Shown here: piece after piece, positions 19,485 through 29,603 of the stretch
Numbering within the stretch: position 1 is the first letter of the stretch
Layout: every line of letters begins with the position of its first letter
Assembly: GCA_001931905.2 (NCBI GenBank)
Contig: MSJI02000213.1
Location: forward strand, 1-36,656
Source: Cladosporium sp. IMV 00045
Taxonomy: Eukaryota > Ascomycota > Dothideomycetes > Cladosporiales > Cladosporiaceae
Direction of reading: 5' to 3'
DNA length: 36,656 nucleotides
Notes under the pieces: model-generated
Database searches by the model: none
Told to the model about the DNA's origin: nothing
Seen by the model: only the letters and a program-made list of their open reading frames with translations
Program-made: the position numbers and the translations under genes

Positions 19485-22400
19485 CTAGTTTCGAGGCCCT
19501 TTCACTTTCACCATCTGCACGAAGACCTCTACACTTTTCTCATCGTCATCGACGGACCGTCTGAAAATCGGGTCTTCGCCTTCGTCCTCCAAGTCTCTCA
19601 ACAGCGCTGCTCTCGCTTCCGCGAGCTCGATTTCGACTTGCTTCAGGCGCGCGGACGTGGGCTTCAGCGTCAGCTTGACCCATTCCGCGATCGCGCACGA
19701 GTTCGCCTGCTCGAGGGAGCCGTAGATCTCATCATCGAGAGTCTTGAGAGTTATGTCTAGTGAGTCGAAGAGGTCATCCTGCGGCTTGTTGATGATCTTG
19801 ACCTGCACGCAGTACATCACTTTGGGCAGCCAGCCATCTTTGCTCTCGGGCACGATGTGCTGCTGGAAAGTAAGTAGACGCCTGCAAACTCTGACCTGCG
19901 TCGTTCCCGAGTCTGATGTGCGCGTCAGTAACACCATGCCGTTCTCGTCTCGCTCCTGGCTCAGAGAGAAGTTTTGTGCACCAGTGAAGACTTGACTGCC
20001 TTCAGGCGTAGCGAGCACGAAACTCGAAGCCAGGGCGTTGGCATCCCATAGCTTTGCCCGAGTGACACCATACTCCCTCCACTCCATGTCTTCCACTGAG
20101 TCTATTTCGTTCTCCATCAGCTCCTCATTCAGCTCGTCAACGTCAAAATCGCGGCGTTCCAGGAAGTATTCCCAGTGCACCGTGTCTTGGTCGGTAATTG
20201 GTGAACTTTCACGATATGTGTCTTCCGCTTCAGTTTCAGCATCCTCCTCCAAAAGCTCTGCCACGTGAGCAAAGTAGATCTGTGAGGACTCATAGTCGAT
20301 TGTCTTGCCGCCTTGGGTCGGTCTTGGTGCAACCAAGGTCTGCGGGTGCGGCGTAGAGGCATGTGATGCAGCGACCACCGGTTTTGCATCCGCTGCATCT
20401 CCCTTCGTGATCTTTCTGAAAGGTCGCGTGTCCAGTGGTGCTGCTTTCTCCGGCGCCTTCAAGCCGACTAGTCGGTTGAGTTCTTCTTCCGCTCCCTCCT
20501 CTCCGTCGATGACGCGCTGGCACAAGTCCTCACTGATTTCCTCGGTTTCGATAGATTCCTCGACAAAGCGGAATCGCTTTCGCATCCGGTCCTCCGAGTG
20601 GAACGTTGTTTCAGGCAGTTGCTCATATTGTTCGCCGACCTTGGACCACGGAAGACCTTGCTGTCTCCATTTGTAGAGCTGAAGATCACTCGCGACGATT
20701 GGCAGGCAGCTGTGGGCTTTCTTCTTGATGATGACTTTGGGGGGCTTCGGGGGTTTCTTGCCCATGAATATTGCAGCCGTGGCCGACGTGTCAACTAGGG
20801 GATGCGTGACCGTCTTGGGGACCACTTTCCGGATGGCTTGAACCCCATGCGCGCTGTTGAGGGCAAACGGTCCAGACGGTGTCTCGACGGGATTGGCTTC
20901 TGCCTCGTCGGTATCTTGCGAATCGCGCTCGAGTGGAGCCAGTCGGTGGTTCAAGTCTCGAAAATGTTGGGTATGTGCACGGTTGGCTTGGTGAGATGCC
21001 GTAGCGACTTGCCGAGAGGGTACCTGAGTGCTCGGCCTCTTCAGTTTGTTGGCGGCGATGGCTCGCTTAGCTCGGTCGATCGTGACTTCGCGGCGAAGGG
21101 GTTGAGCATGAGTGTTCTGAGATCCAGAATTGGCAAGTGGGCCAGCAGTTGACGTCGGAGTCGTCACATTATGTTTTGCATTCTGCAGGCGGGCTTTCTG
21201 GCACATTGCTTGGAAATTGTTCCGGAAAGTGTTTTGAGCTCCGCTCTTGCGCGGAGGGAAGAATGGATTCGCATTGCTTCGCTTTTGAGAAGGTCTGTAG
21301 ATGTTCCTGTTGTTTTCCGCTGTCGTCTTAGTTCTTTTGCGTGGTACATCGGAAAGACCGCCAATTTGATGCCGCACCAGATATGGATGAGTTCCTTGAG
21401 CCAAGTCACGTCCTGAGTGCTTGGGTAAATCCTCGATCGACGGGATGGCTACATCCCCTGTCTCTGGTGCGGGAGTCCTAAAAAAGACTTCGAAGGCTTT
21501 GGGCAGGCACCAGCAGCAACGGTCTTATCGGCGCTGTCAGGGTTCTTTTCAGAAGTCGCCAGGGTAATAAGGCCTTTGTGAGTTCTGTCTCGAGCAGCTG
21601 CTCTCATGTTCTGGCTTTCTCCCTTCAGGCGGGCCAGCTCGAGTCTGGCAGGTGTGTCATGTTTTGGGCGATTGACAAGATTTTCCACGCTGTGGCGTGC
21701 GACTTGTCTGTCTTCTGGTCCTGCCTCGCCCTCCGAGTCGCTGTCCTCCTCTTGCAAGAATGGGCCAGACTTGCGAGGTGGGCCGCAAGTAGAGGTGCCA
21801 GTAGTGGACGGACCTTTGGGAGAGCGAGAATCGAGGGTGACTGTTGGCATACTTCTAGCAATCGGTGTGCCTGGCCGAGGTTCCGAACGAGTGCTGGACA
21901 TTGAGGCACGCCCGCGAAAAACTTGATGACTTGAGCTCGTTGACGACTGCGTGGTTCGCCTCTGCCTACGATCTGGCGGTTTGATCGGAGGTTTGCTCTT
22001 GTTGACGATCGGCGGCTTTCTTGGGTGGGCTGCTATCGGCGAGAATCCACGGATGAATGTACGCGGAGGGCTAGGGGACTTGCGCCTTTGGGTGGTCCTC
22101 GAGTCGTCGTGAGCACGAGGAACGAATTGGCGCTCTGGGAATATCGTCTGCTCGTTATTGTCCTCGACATCGGAAGTCAGATCAATCACGTCCATCTCGC
22201 CATCCTCGTCTTCAGCCGCGCGCGAAGACTCATCCTTCTTGTCCTTCGATTGCTTTTTTGTGCTTGGTCCGTATACTGGCTCCTCATCTCTCTGCCGCTT
22301 TTCTGATCTCACCATTGGCAACACCGTTTCCACCTTTGCCGGAGCTACCGCATGCTTGTCAATGTCGTTGAAGGTCCATGTAGCTTGATTTGCTAGAAGG

Positions 22401-22552
22401 TCGGAGATCCCGGCTGGCCCGCTGGGCGTGTGCCAATCTCCATTTGAGAGGTTGTTCGCGCTCTGAGGTGGCGGCCGAAGAAGTTCCCGCTTTGTCGTCT
22501 GTGGCTCTTGGTAAGCTCGCCGTTCTACATTGTCAAAGTTGAAGTTCACCAT
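19485..22552 (-). CDS. uncharacterised nuclear-type protein, frame split by one base
   Basis: Two long frames on the minus strand behave as one gene. The first runs from the ATG at 22552 to a stop at 21449-21451 (367 aa). The second is open from upstream of 21480 to 19485 but has no ATG until well inside it. Adding one T to the six-T run (plus-strand A run 21480-21485) joins them into about 1,022 codons and gives smooth sequence across the junction. No GT...AG intron of workable size gives the right frame. The N-terminal half is disordered and basic/Ser-Pro-rich with a SUMO-interaction-like VIDLTSD at about residue 120. The C-terminal half has KKPPKPPKVIIKKK followed by a short helical LYKWRQQGLPWSKVGEQ segment resembling Myb/SANT-like fungal domains, then acidic stretches. 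No family is recognised; chromatin or DNA association is a guess. Confidence 0.6.
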
Positions 22553-22987
22553 GGTGGGCGCTCGGATAGTGAAGTCGGCTTGATCGCTTTCCGATAAACA
22601 GGTAGACGGTCGAGGACGATTGATGTTGAGTGTAGTGGCAAAGTGCAAACGCAGCCGCTGTGATGGATTTATAGCACCCGTCACATGCACCACGCGCGGA
22701 CTTGGCAACACGTGATGGGTCGGCTAAGTGAATTGACGTATGTTGTTACACCGGTCTCGAGGGCCCTCTCAGAGACGAATTCCGAAGCAGTTCTAGATTA
22801 GGTGGCTCACGGGTTTGGACCTCTGCTTGTCTGTCCCGCGGACTCTGGAATTTGGCTAGAGAAGTGACGCTTGCAATTGTGGTAAGAAGCGTGAGCGCTT
22901 ACTCGTTCACTCGGGTAGCTGACGAAGACTCGTGCCGAGGATGATGAGATTGGTGGTGGTGGTGGTGGTGCAGAGCACCAAGAGTAT

Positions 22988-23038
22988 AAGTGTCGCTGCT
23001 AAGCCGCCGCGGGTGTCGTGAGCTCAGTGTACGGATGG
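22988..23038. repeat. 51-bp imperfect direct repeat, copy 1
   Basis: It matches 23195-23245 at 42 of 51 positions by my alignment, without gaps, and shares GCTAAGCCG and AGCTCAGTGT. The offset is 207 bp. GGT/GTGGT-rich DNA precedes both copies. Confidence 0.75.
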
Positions 23039-23194
23039 GAGGAGAGATTGATGTTCACCGCTTGTGTTCGTTGGACTCGCTAACGGGATTCGCCGACGAC
23101 GGTGACAGTGGTAGTGTTGGCATGAGATGAGGTGGTAGTGGTGGATACGCTGTGGGCGAGGGAAAAGGTGGCGGTAATAGAGAGTAAACAACAG

Positions 23195-23245
23195 AAGTGC
23201 CGCCGCTAAGCCGTCGAGGTTGTCGTCAGCTCAGTGTGCAGGTGG
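23195..23245. repeat. 51-bp imperfect direct repeat, copy 2
   Basis: Partner of 22988-23038 (42/51 matches, ungapped). The changes are mostly transitions. Confidence 0.75.
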
Positions 23246-23443
23246 CGTTGAATGTTTTTGAGCCGCCGCACCATCTATCTTCACGTGAGATGCCGCGGCG
23301 AACATCGCTCGTTGACAAGTGCTCCCAACTGGTAGTCTTGCACGTGCGTCCTTCACTTGCTGCAGTACTTGTCCAGGGACATCGCAGAAAGCTCATACAT
23401 CCAGATGTACAGCAGGACGTACAGCAGCTCATTCAGAACCATC

Positions 23444-24469
23444 TCAGAGCTTACTCTGGCTCCACTTCTTCCGATTGTCCTGCGCCATCCTCAACAACGC
23501 ATACAAACTCTGCAATCTCGGCATCTCAATCCCCTTCTCCCTCGCAATCCTAATCGGATTTCCCAAAATGACTTCCAACTCCATCCGCCTCCCATGCTCC
23601 CAATCGATCGCCATACTCGGTTTACTCCCCGAAGCGTTCTTCTGCGTGCTCTTCAGGATCCTCTCTGCAGTTGCCAGATGTTTCGGCAGAGGCTTGCCCA
23701 GCACTTTCGGCGCCGTATCCAGCACCTCGTTCATAACACCGAGTAGGTGGCGACTGAGCTCGGGATCGTTCGACATTGCTTGATTCGTGCTACCGCCGGA
23801 GAGTGCCGAGGATGGGTTCATGGCGGCGTTGATGGCGATTTTGTGCCAGCGTACAAACTGCAATCCGGCGTGGTCGTACGGTTCGGCGTCGGAGATGCCG
23901 CCTTGTCGGAGCAGGTCGACGAAGTGGGCATTCCGCTCTACTGCTGTATTGTCTGAATCCTTGGCTCCTGATCCGCCCTGGTCTAGATGTGGCAAGAAAG
24001 GGCCGATGGATATGCGAGTCCAGCGGTTGTGCGCGATAACTCCATGGCTGGGCTGGGCGGCGCTGACAATAGTCACGGCGCTGAGAACGCTCGTCTGTGG
24101 GAAACGCTTCTGGTACGGCTCTTCGACGCCGAGGCCATTCTGTACAAGAACAATAGATGTGTCTTTCCCAACAAGCCCTTCGAGGAGGCTGCTGTCGTCT
24201 CCCAGGTCGGGCAGCGCTTTGGTGGCGACGAGGAGGTAATCCCAGCCCACGGCCGCTTCTCTTGCTTCCTCTGGACTGGAGAAAGTGTGTTCGGGTTTGA
24301 ATGTGTATGTCTCGTATTGAGGCGATGTGACTTTGAATCCGTTTGCTTTTACCGCTTTGTAGTTGGACCTGCACAGGGCCGAGACCAGCACGTTTGGCGC
24401 GCAGGCTAGACGTGAGCCGTAGAATGCGCCCACGGCACCTGCGCCGACGATGAGTACTCTGGTTGGCAT
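23444..24469 (-). CDS. 2-dehydropantoate 2-reductase-like (ketopantoate reductase, ApbA/PanE family)
   Basis: This 341-aa protein of the ApbA/PanE family is expected to reduce 2-dehydropantoate to pantoate with NADPH in pantothenate/CoA synthesis. The Rossmann motif VLIVGAGAVGAFYG is at residues 5-18. YLLVATKA (79-86) and VLVQNGLG (107-114) match the family core. In the C-terminal domain, Lys210, Asn214 and Asn218 in WHKIAINAAMN give the K-x3-N-x3-N catalytic pattern. The frame opens slightly upstream, but the ATG at 24469 places the nucleotide-binding motif at the very N-terminus, as is usual. Fungi carry several family members, some acting on other 2-keto acids, so the exact substrate is open. 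No targeting signal is evident. Confidence 0.85.
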   Translation of the reverse strand: MPTRVLIVGAGAVGAFYGSRLACAPNVLVSALCRSNYKAVKANGFKVTSPQYETYTFKPEHTFSSPEEAREAAVGWDYLLVATKALPDLGDDSSLLEGLVGKDTSIVLVQNGLGVEEPYQKRFPQTSVLSAVTIVSAAQPSHGVIAHNRWTRISIGPFLPHLDQGGSGAKDSDNTAVERNAHFVDLLRQGGISDAEPYDHAGLQFVRWHKIAINAAMNPSSALSGGSTNQAMSNDPELSRHLLGVMNEVLDTAPKVLGKPLPKHLATAERILKSTQKNASGSKPSMAIDWEHGRRMELEVILGNPIRIAREKGIEMPRLQSLYALLRMAQDNRKKWSQSKL

Positions 24470-24858
24470 GTTGTGAGAATACTGAGAGTCTACTGTGATT
24501 GTCCAAAACAAAATGAGTACCGATGAGAATACCTGAGCAGGGAAATGGAGTCTGGATATCGTTCAACGATCGCCGAGGTCTGGATCGGCTGTGGCGGAAC
24601 GGCTCCCACCACCCAGAACCGTGACTTCACAACACCTCACCGTGAGGCAACCGAGCCGACGTGAGATATACCAAACGACGGAAAGATACAACGTGTATTA
24701 CCAGACACTGTAAATTATATTATGGGCGCTTGCTACAATGAATTGGGGTCGGAGAAGTCGAATCTTGGTCACGTATCATTCGCTAGGGGTATATGGTATT
24801 GAGATAATATAAATCACGATCATCAGTATTCCGCCATGTTGGAATCTTCAAATGGCTT
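24470..24858. other. intergenic region between reductase and SIN1/AVO1
   Basis: About 390 bp between two minus-strand genes, holding the reductase promoter and the 3' end of the TORC2 gene. The part toward 24,700 is AT-rich. No gene is seen. Confidence 0.5.
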
Positions 24859-27378
24859 TCAACTTTCAGTCCCAACTCTAACATCGCGCACGATATTCTC
24901 GGCCTCTTCGTGGGAAGTGCACTCGAAATCGTATCGTTTCGTCTCTTTCTCGCGATAGACCAAAACACGCACCATCTTCTGGTGTTTTCTGCTAACTTTG
25001 ACGCCGACGATCGAGGACATGTGGATGTTGGTCACCTTCCCCGTAGCCGGACCGTGTTCTTCGGTGGTCGAAGGTAGGATTTGCAGGAATTCGGGAGTGA
25101 TGACTAGAGTGCGCGGATGCGAGCCGGAGAAGCTGAGTGGCAGTTTGCGCTGAACATTATATCGCCGTCCGGGCATTGTGGAGTTGGCAAGGTTCATCAT
25201 TGACGCGGTGGCATGCAACGTCGATTGTTGTGTCGTGACGGGATGCAGAACGCCGAAACCCTTCTTGCGTTTGCCATCCTTCGTCGTGGGCGGGGTGTTT
25301 GGCACAAGCTCCAAAGGAGCGTTCGGGCTGTTGGAACTGGGAGATCCAGAAAGACCCAGTCCGAAATCGCCAACAGCACCAAAGCGACGTCGAACAAGGT
25401 CAAGATGCAAATTGGAGCCAAGTGCTTCGATAGTCCGATCCGATGGAGCCACAGTCTGCGTCCCACGCACCTTCAAGACGTACAACGCTTTATCCAACCG
25501 CAGCCGAGCGCAAGCGATGTCAAAGATTTCAGCAATGTAGGTGTCAGACGTCGTAGGAACAGGAAGCAGGGTTGTTTGGAACGACTGCGGATCGGTGAAA
25601 TGAATCTCGACAGTCTTCGCCGCGCCTGTTCGTGGGGTTGAGGTGGCCGCAGGAGCTTGAGGGAGATCTAGCAGAGCGGATGAATCTTTGCGCGTTGCTG
25701 CATTTGCGAGTGCAAAGCTCGGACCGGTGATAGGGTTGCGATTGGGCACCAGGCTTGGTGGCGCGGGAGGTGCGGTATGCTCTGGGACCGTAGATCGGAC
25801 TGTTGTAAGCGCATCATTTGATGCTGCCCGCTCTGGATTGCTGCCGCGGCTCGCTACTGGAGCCAACTCGCTCTCCTCTTCATCACCGTCGTCAGCGCCT
25901 TCCGCCCGAACTAGTCCAAACTCATCCCACGGCTTGTCTCTCATCCTCCTCTGTGGTGGTCGATTGTTGTTGCTCGTGAAGTCGGTCACAAGCTTCGCTC
26001 GGTCCAAAGCAGGAAAGTCCATCTCTACCTCACCATCATCTACCATTCGCAATTCCCACTTCTTGAGCTGACGATCACTAGGCTGCAGAGCCGGTTCCAG
26101 TTTCTCTTCATCGTAACGGAACAACGCTAAACCGATGAGATCACTCACGGCGGGAGGACCAGCATCTGCCGCCTTCGTGCGTCGTATGGGCACCTCGAAT
26201 GGTTTCGACGATTTGTTGGAAAATGCATAATAGATCTTGATCCAGAGTGGACTGGTCTCCCCTTTACCAGATAACTCTGCGTACCTTTGGAAGGCTTTCT
26301 CACCGCTGGTAGCTCCAGTGCTGCCTTTCAAGGCTTTGGTGAGCAAACTTGCAGTGGGCATCATGCTGATAGGGCGGCCAGTAGGTAGTCTTGGGAGTTT
26401 AGGCAGCTGCTCCCTAGACTTCTTTGGTGAAGATGAGGTGGGAGTGATCGCTGGCGGTATGTTGATGTTTTTGTGAGGCGGTGAAGACGTGGTACCAGCA
26501 TCCACGCTCATGAGTGCTGATGAGGGCTCGGCAACATCATCATCTTCGGAGTCGTCACCCAGATCGCTGGCTTCGGCGACTTCGACATCATCCTCCTCGT
26601 CTTCTTCGTCTTCGAGCTCCGAATCTTCCGCCTCTTCTTCCGCAATTTTGTCCGCAAGCATGACAGTCTTTTGTGGCCTGGATGGGAGCTTTCTCTTGAA
26701 ATTCGTATTGGTGGCCAGCATATCATTGTCGCTTGACATCTCTGAAGACGTAGTAGTGTCGCGCCTAGGCCGGCCGGCTGGCTGCCTGGTCGGCTCGTTC
26801 TTGGGAATATTGTTCGCTCGCGGTTGGAGGGCGAGACCGGCGATGTTTGCATCTGCATCATACTCTCTCAAGCCGATATTGTCGGGAGGACTTGGGTTTG
26901 ATTTACGCGCCCCTCGAATAGGCATCTTCGCGAATTTGACACTCTGCGCCGCTGTGTCTTCTTCCTCGCTATCATCGCTCAAGTCGCTCGAATCATCCTC
27001 CTCCATCTTGTCACGCTGCCGCCTTCGCCGTCGCTCTTTCTCGCTGAAGACATTGGTGCTTATTGTATCCTGAGATCCTCTGTGCCCGCTGATCATACCG
27101 CCATGCTCTTCGCCACGGTCGGTTAGAGGTACGCCACCACCATGCGCGCGTGTGGGACGTGTGAAGTATTCTGCCGCGCCGGTCGTCGGTATTGGAGGGC
27201 TGTAACAGCGCTTGACGGCGGTCGTATCGGGAGTCCATCCGGCAGCACGAAACGCAGGCTCGTTTAAGACGCCGGTATTGAGGTTGATAAGACGCTCGCC
27301 GACGCCATCATGATTGTGATTGAGATAGCCGAGTCGCAGATTGTAGAGGGTGAAATCCTCGTTCATGAGGAGAGACAT
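24859..27378 (-). CDS. AVO1: TORC2 subunit Sin1/Avo1 (CRIM, Ras-binding-like and PH domains)
   Basis: This 839-aa single-exon protein is the fungal Sin1/Avo1 subunit of target-of-rapamycin complex 2, which recruits AGC-kinase substrates at the plasma membrane. The N-terminal conserved element is MSLLMNEDFTLYNLRLGYL (1-19). Long acidic and Ser-rich disorder follows. The CRIM domain lies at about 343-485 (SLLTKALKG..., LWIKIYYAFSNKSSKPFEVPIRR, LIGLALFRYDEEKLEP, KPWDEFGLV). A Ras-binding-like domain is at about 589-665 (VEIHFTDPQ...LHLDLVRRRFG). The C-terminal PH domain is at about 736-835 (RRYNVQRKLPLSFSGSHPRTLVI, ..., ETKRYDFECTSHEEAENIV). All four modules are in family order, so the gene looks intact. 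It is divergent from the PRCC-like gene. Confidence 0.93.
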   Translation of the reverse strand: MSLLMNEDFTLYNLRLGYLNHNHDGVGERLINLNTGVLNEPAFRAAGWTPDTTAVKRCYSPPIPTTGAAEYFTRPTRAHGGGVPLTDRGEEHGGMISGHRGSQDTISTNVFSEKERRRRRQRDKMEEDDSSDLSDDSEEEDTAAQSVKFAKMPIRGARKSNPSPPDNIGLREYDADANIAGLALQPRANNIPKNEPTRQPAGRPRRDTTTSSEMSSDNDMLATNTNFKRKLPSRPQKTVMLADKIAEEEAEDSELEDEEDEEDDVEVAEASDLGDDSEDDDVAEPSSALMSVDAGTTSSPPHKNINIPPAITPTSSSPKKSREQLPKLPRLPTGRPISMMPTASLLTKALKGSTGATSGEKAFQRYAELSGKGETSPLWIKIYYAFSNKSSKPFEVPIRRTKAADAGPPAVSDLIGLALFRYDEEKLEPALQPSDRQLKKWELRMVDDGEVEMDFPALDRAKLVTDFTSNNNRPPQRRMRDKPWDEFGLVRAEGADDGDEEESELAPVASRGSNPERAASNDALTTVRSTVPEHTAPPAPPSLVPNRNPITGPSFALANAATRKDSSALLDLPQAPAATSTPRTGAAKTVEIHFTDPQSFQTTLLPVPTTSDTYIAEIFDIACARLRLDKALYVLKVRGTQTVAPSDRTIEALGSNLHLDLVRRRFGAVGDFGLGLSGSPSSNSPNAPLELVPNTPPTTKDGKRKKGFGVLHPVTTQQSTLHATASMMNLANSTMPGRRYNVQRKLPLSFSGSHPRTLVITPEFLQILPSTTEEHGPATGKVTNIHMSSIVGVKVSRKHQKMVRVLVYREKETKRYDFECTSHEEAENIVRDVRVGTES

Positions 27379-27731
27379 GGCGACGGGCGGTGTCTTGTGG
27401 AATGATTGTTGTGTGTGCCTACTAGGCTAGCCGCCGACGATGTTGACAGTCACATGCTACACCTGTAAGTTAGAGAACATTTAGGATATAGCAATTGCTG
27501 GGGAATGTCGAGTTGGAGGTAGAGGAAGGGAAGACTGCCGCCAAGCAAACAGTGATTGAGTGAGGGACATGTCGGCGCGAGTCATGCATTAAGCTTCTCA
27601 AGCAAATGGACGTCATTTGCGCGCGCCAATCAGATACATCTACAAGGTACATCTACTGTACATTCGTTGTATGATCTTACTCACCACCCAGAATCCCTCA
27701 CCAAACAAGGTCTCTCTTCCAAGGCTTGATC
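27379..27731. promoter_or_regulatory. shared divergent promoter of SIN1/AVO1 and the PRCC-like gene
   Basis: These 353 bp separate the two start codons. About 100 bp before the PRCC-like start lie an ACGTCA half-site (27610-27615, CRE-like) and a CCAAT box (27626-27630). The motifs are seen; factor binding is inferred. Confidence 0.45.
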
Positions 27732-28799
27732 ATGGCTCTGGTCAACTACTCAGACAGCGAGGCCTCCGACACCGAAGCGCCGCCAGCAGCACCTGCGCCC
27801 AAACCAGCGACAGCACCAGCACCAAAACCGAAGCTCATCAACCGCACCGACAGCAAGAAGATCAAGGTCGACCTACCCCAAATCCGACCCGAGCCTGGCC
27901 AGAGAGACGGGCAAGAGCCAGCAGCAAAACGTGCGAAGACTGCTGGTGCGTTCAGTGGATTCAACAGCCTGCTTCCAGCACCCAAGAGGACAGGTCAGAA
28001 TGCGCCCAAGCCTGGCGTAAGCCTGAAGACCAGCTCAGAAGCTGCTTTCAGTCGAACGCCGGTCCCCACATTGCCAGAAGGCGAAGCGGGTGGAGAAAAC
28101 ACTTTAGAAGGACATGAGAAGGACACGTCTTCAGAGAACAAGGAGGAGCAACCCAAACCCGTGGGCAAGCCGACGAGGTTCATGCCGCTCAGCGTGGCAA
28201 ACGCGAAGAAGAAGAAGCCTAGGCCTGTCGCAAAGGCATCGACTGCAGACAGCAGTATTTCAAGCTCGCACACATCCACCAAGCAAACAATACCACAGCC
28301 CAACGCGAAAGCAGGAGAGCCACCAAAACCCAAACCAAAGGCTTCCCTTTTCTCATTTGGCAGTCAAGATACTGCACCTTCAGAAACGCCCACGGGGGAG
28401 TACAAGCCAGAATTCACATCATATGAACCTGATCCAACCGTGGAAGCTGAGTCCACAAACGCCGCACCGAACCCAGCACCAACGACCTCAAACACCCTCT
28501 CCGACGTCGCCTCAGACCTCGACCTCACTCCAGCCCAGCGACGGCAACTATTCGGCCGAAATGGTGTGAATGCGGGCAACATCGCACACTTCAACATGGA
28601 CGCCGAGTACAGATCAAATCAAGAAATGGCAGCTTCGGGAGAGACTTTTGAGCACAGGCAGGTCAAGGCAATCGCTCCAGGAAAGCACAGCTTGCAGCAA
28701 CTTGTCAACAATGTTAAGAGCCAGGCGGATGCGCTCGAGGATAAGTGGGCGGAGGGGAGAAGGAATCGCGGTGAGGGTGGAAGCAAGTACGGGTTTTAG
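27732..28799 (+). CDS. PRCC-like (proline-rich, mitotic checkpoint/splicing-associated) protein
   Basis: A 355-aa, largely disordered Pro/Lys/Ser-rich protein with the PRCC family layout. A short N-terminal motif MALVNYSDSEASD (1-13) opens it, and low complexity fills the middle (SGFNSLLPAPKR near 75-90, SLFSFGS near 210). The diagnostic C-terminal block (about 295-355) contains GNIAHFNMDAEYRSNQEM and ends with KHSLQQLVN...GRRNRGEGGSKYGF. Human PRCC is a nuclear protein linked to MAD2B and to spliceosomal factors; the fungal role is not defined by sequence. The start is the first true ATG at 27732; the frame is open only two codons further. No intron. Confidence 0.85.
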   Translation: MALVNYSDSEASDTEAPPAAPAPKPATAPAPKPKLINRTDSKKIKVDLPQIRPEPGQRDGQEPAAKRAKTAGAFSGFNSLLPAPKRTGQNAPKPGVSLKTSSEAAFSRTPVPTLPEGEAGGENTLEGHEKDTSSENKEEQPKPVGKPTRFMPLSVANAKKKKPRPVAKASTADSSISSSHTSTKQTIPQPNAKAGEPPKPKPKASLFSFGSQDTAPSETPTGEYKPEFTSYEPDPTVEAESTNAAPNPAPTTSNTLSDVASDLDLTPAQRRQLFGRNGVNAGNIAHFNMDAEYRSNQEMAASGETFEHRQVKAIAPGKHSLQQLVNNVKSQADALEDKWAEGRRNRGEGGSKYGF

Positions 28800-29510
28800 G
28801 GGGAGGATTTTCAGTATCAGAATGGTGGAATCGCAGTGTGGGATAAGAAGCCGCGTGAAATCCCTGCAGTTTGCCTCATCCATTAATTTTCAAGGCGAGC
28901 TGCCATACGGTTCGCAAAACCCCAAGTCTCATAACTACATGCCTTATACGTTCGCCGACGATTTGAAGTCACTATCGGCTTGCTGCGCCTGGGCGGATGG
29001 TCTCCGCACACCTCACCATCGAATCCGTCAATAGTGCGATCAACAAAGTCGCTATAGTCTGGAAGCATAAATACGACCCGTAAAGAAAAATTATGAGGTG
29101 TTTTGAGGGTTTGCTGTCTCCAGTGGAGAAATGGCCCGGCCACTCCACACGATTCGCGCCGTAGATTTGCCTTACTTTCCGACAAGCGAGCGTCATACCG
29201 ATCTTAGCTTGTTTGAGGCTGGATGCCACTTTTACTACAAATCCTCCTCTCCATACTTCTCCCCGGAAGATCGTACAGACGGCATATGCGGATCCTAGAT
29301 CTTTACGCAACAACGCTAAAGCCCTGTAGTGTGAAGTTCGTACGAACGGATCCACCTGATGGGCTAACAACACTTTGGCCAAGAAACCGGTAGGTTCGTA
29401 GGATTCCTGCGATCTCCAGTTTGACGTAGAACATCTTCAACATGCAGAGACCAAGTTGTTTGGTAGTAAGTACCATTTGCGCTACGAAGGTCGACCTGTC
29501 GAAACACAGC
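28800..29510. other. intergenic region without recognisable gene
   Basis: About 700 bp from the PRCC-like gene to the promoter of the next secreted-protein gene. A 100-136-codon minus-strand open frame occurs but lacks an ATG at its start and resembles nothing known, so I leave it out. Confidence 0.45.
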
Positions 29511-29517
29511 TATAAGA
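29511..29517 (+). promoter_or_regulatory. TATA box of the secreted-protein gene
   Basis: TATAAGA sits 93 bp upstream of the ATG at 29604, a normal fungal spacing. The ATG itself has a good context (CAAAACAATG). Confidence 0.5.
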
Positions 29518-29603
29518 GTACAGGCACTTCAGTCTGCCATCTTCACCACTGACCTCACCCTTCAACCTGTTTTCACATACACAATTCCTTTCTCGCCAAA
29601 ACA

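Larger units (their letters stand above)
22553..23443. other. intergenic region with G-rich repeats
   Basis: About 890 bp upstream of the uncharacterised gene and downstream of the reductase gene. It holds a GGT run (22952-22969) and two copies of a 51-bp imperfect direct repeat. I see no gene. Confidence 0.5.

Noticed and set aside
21480..21522. A 43-nt intron to join the two halves of the uncharacterised gene (TTTTTTAG acceptor)
   Set aside because: The acceptor looks good, but the available GT donors give either too short an intron or the wrong frame, and there is no branch point. A one-base indel explains the data better.
28883..29382. Minus-strand frames of 100-136 codons downstream of the PRCC-like gene
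   Set aside because: The longer one does not begin with ATG and neither resembles a known protein.
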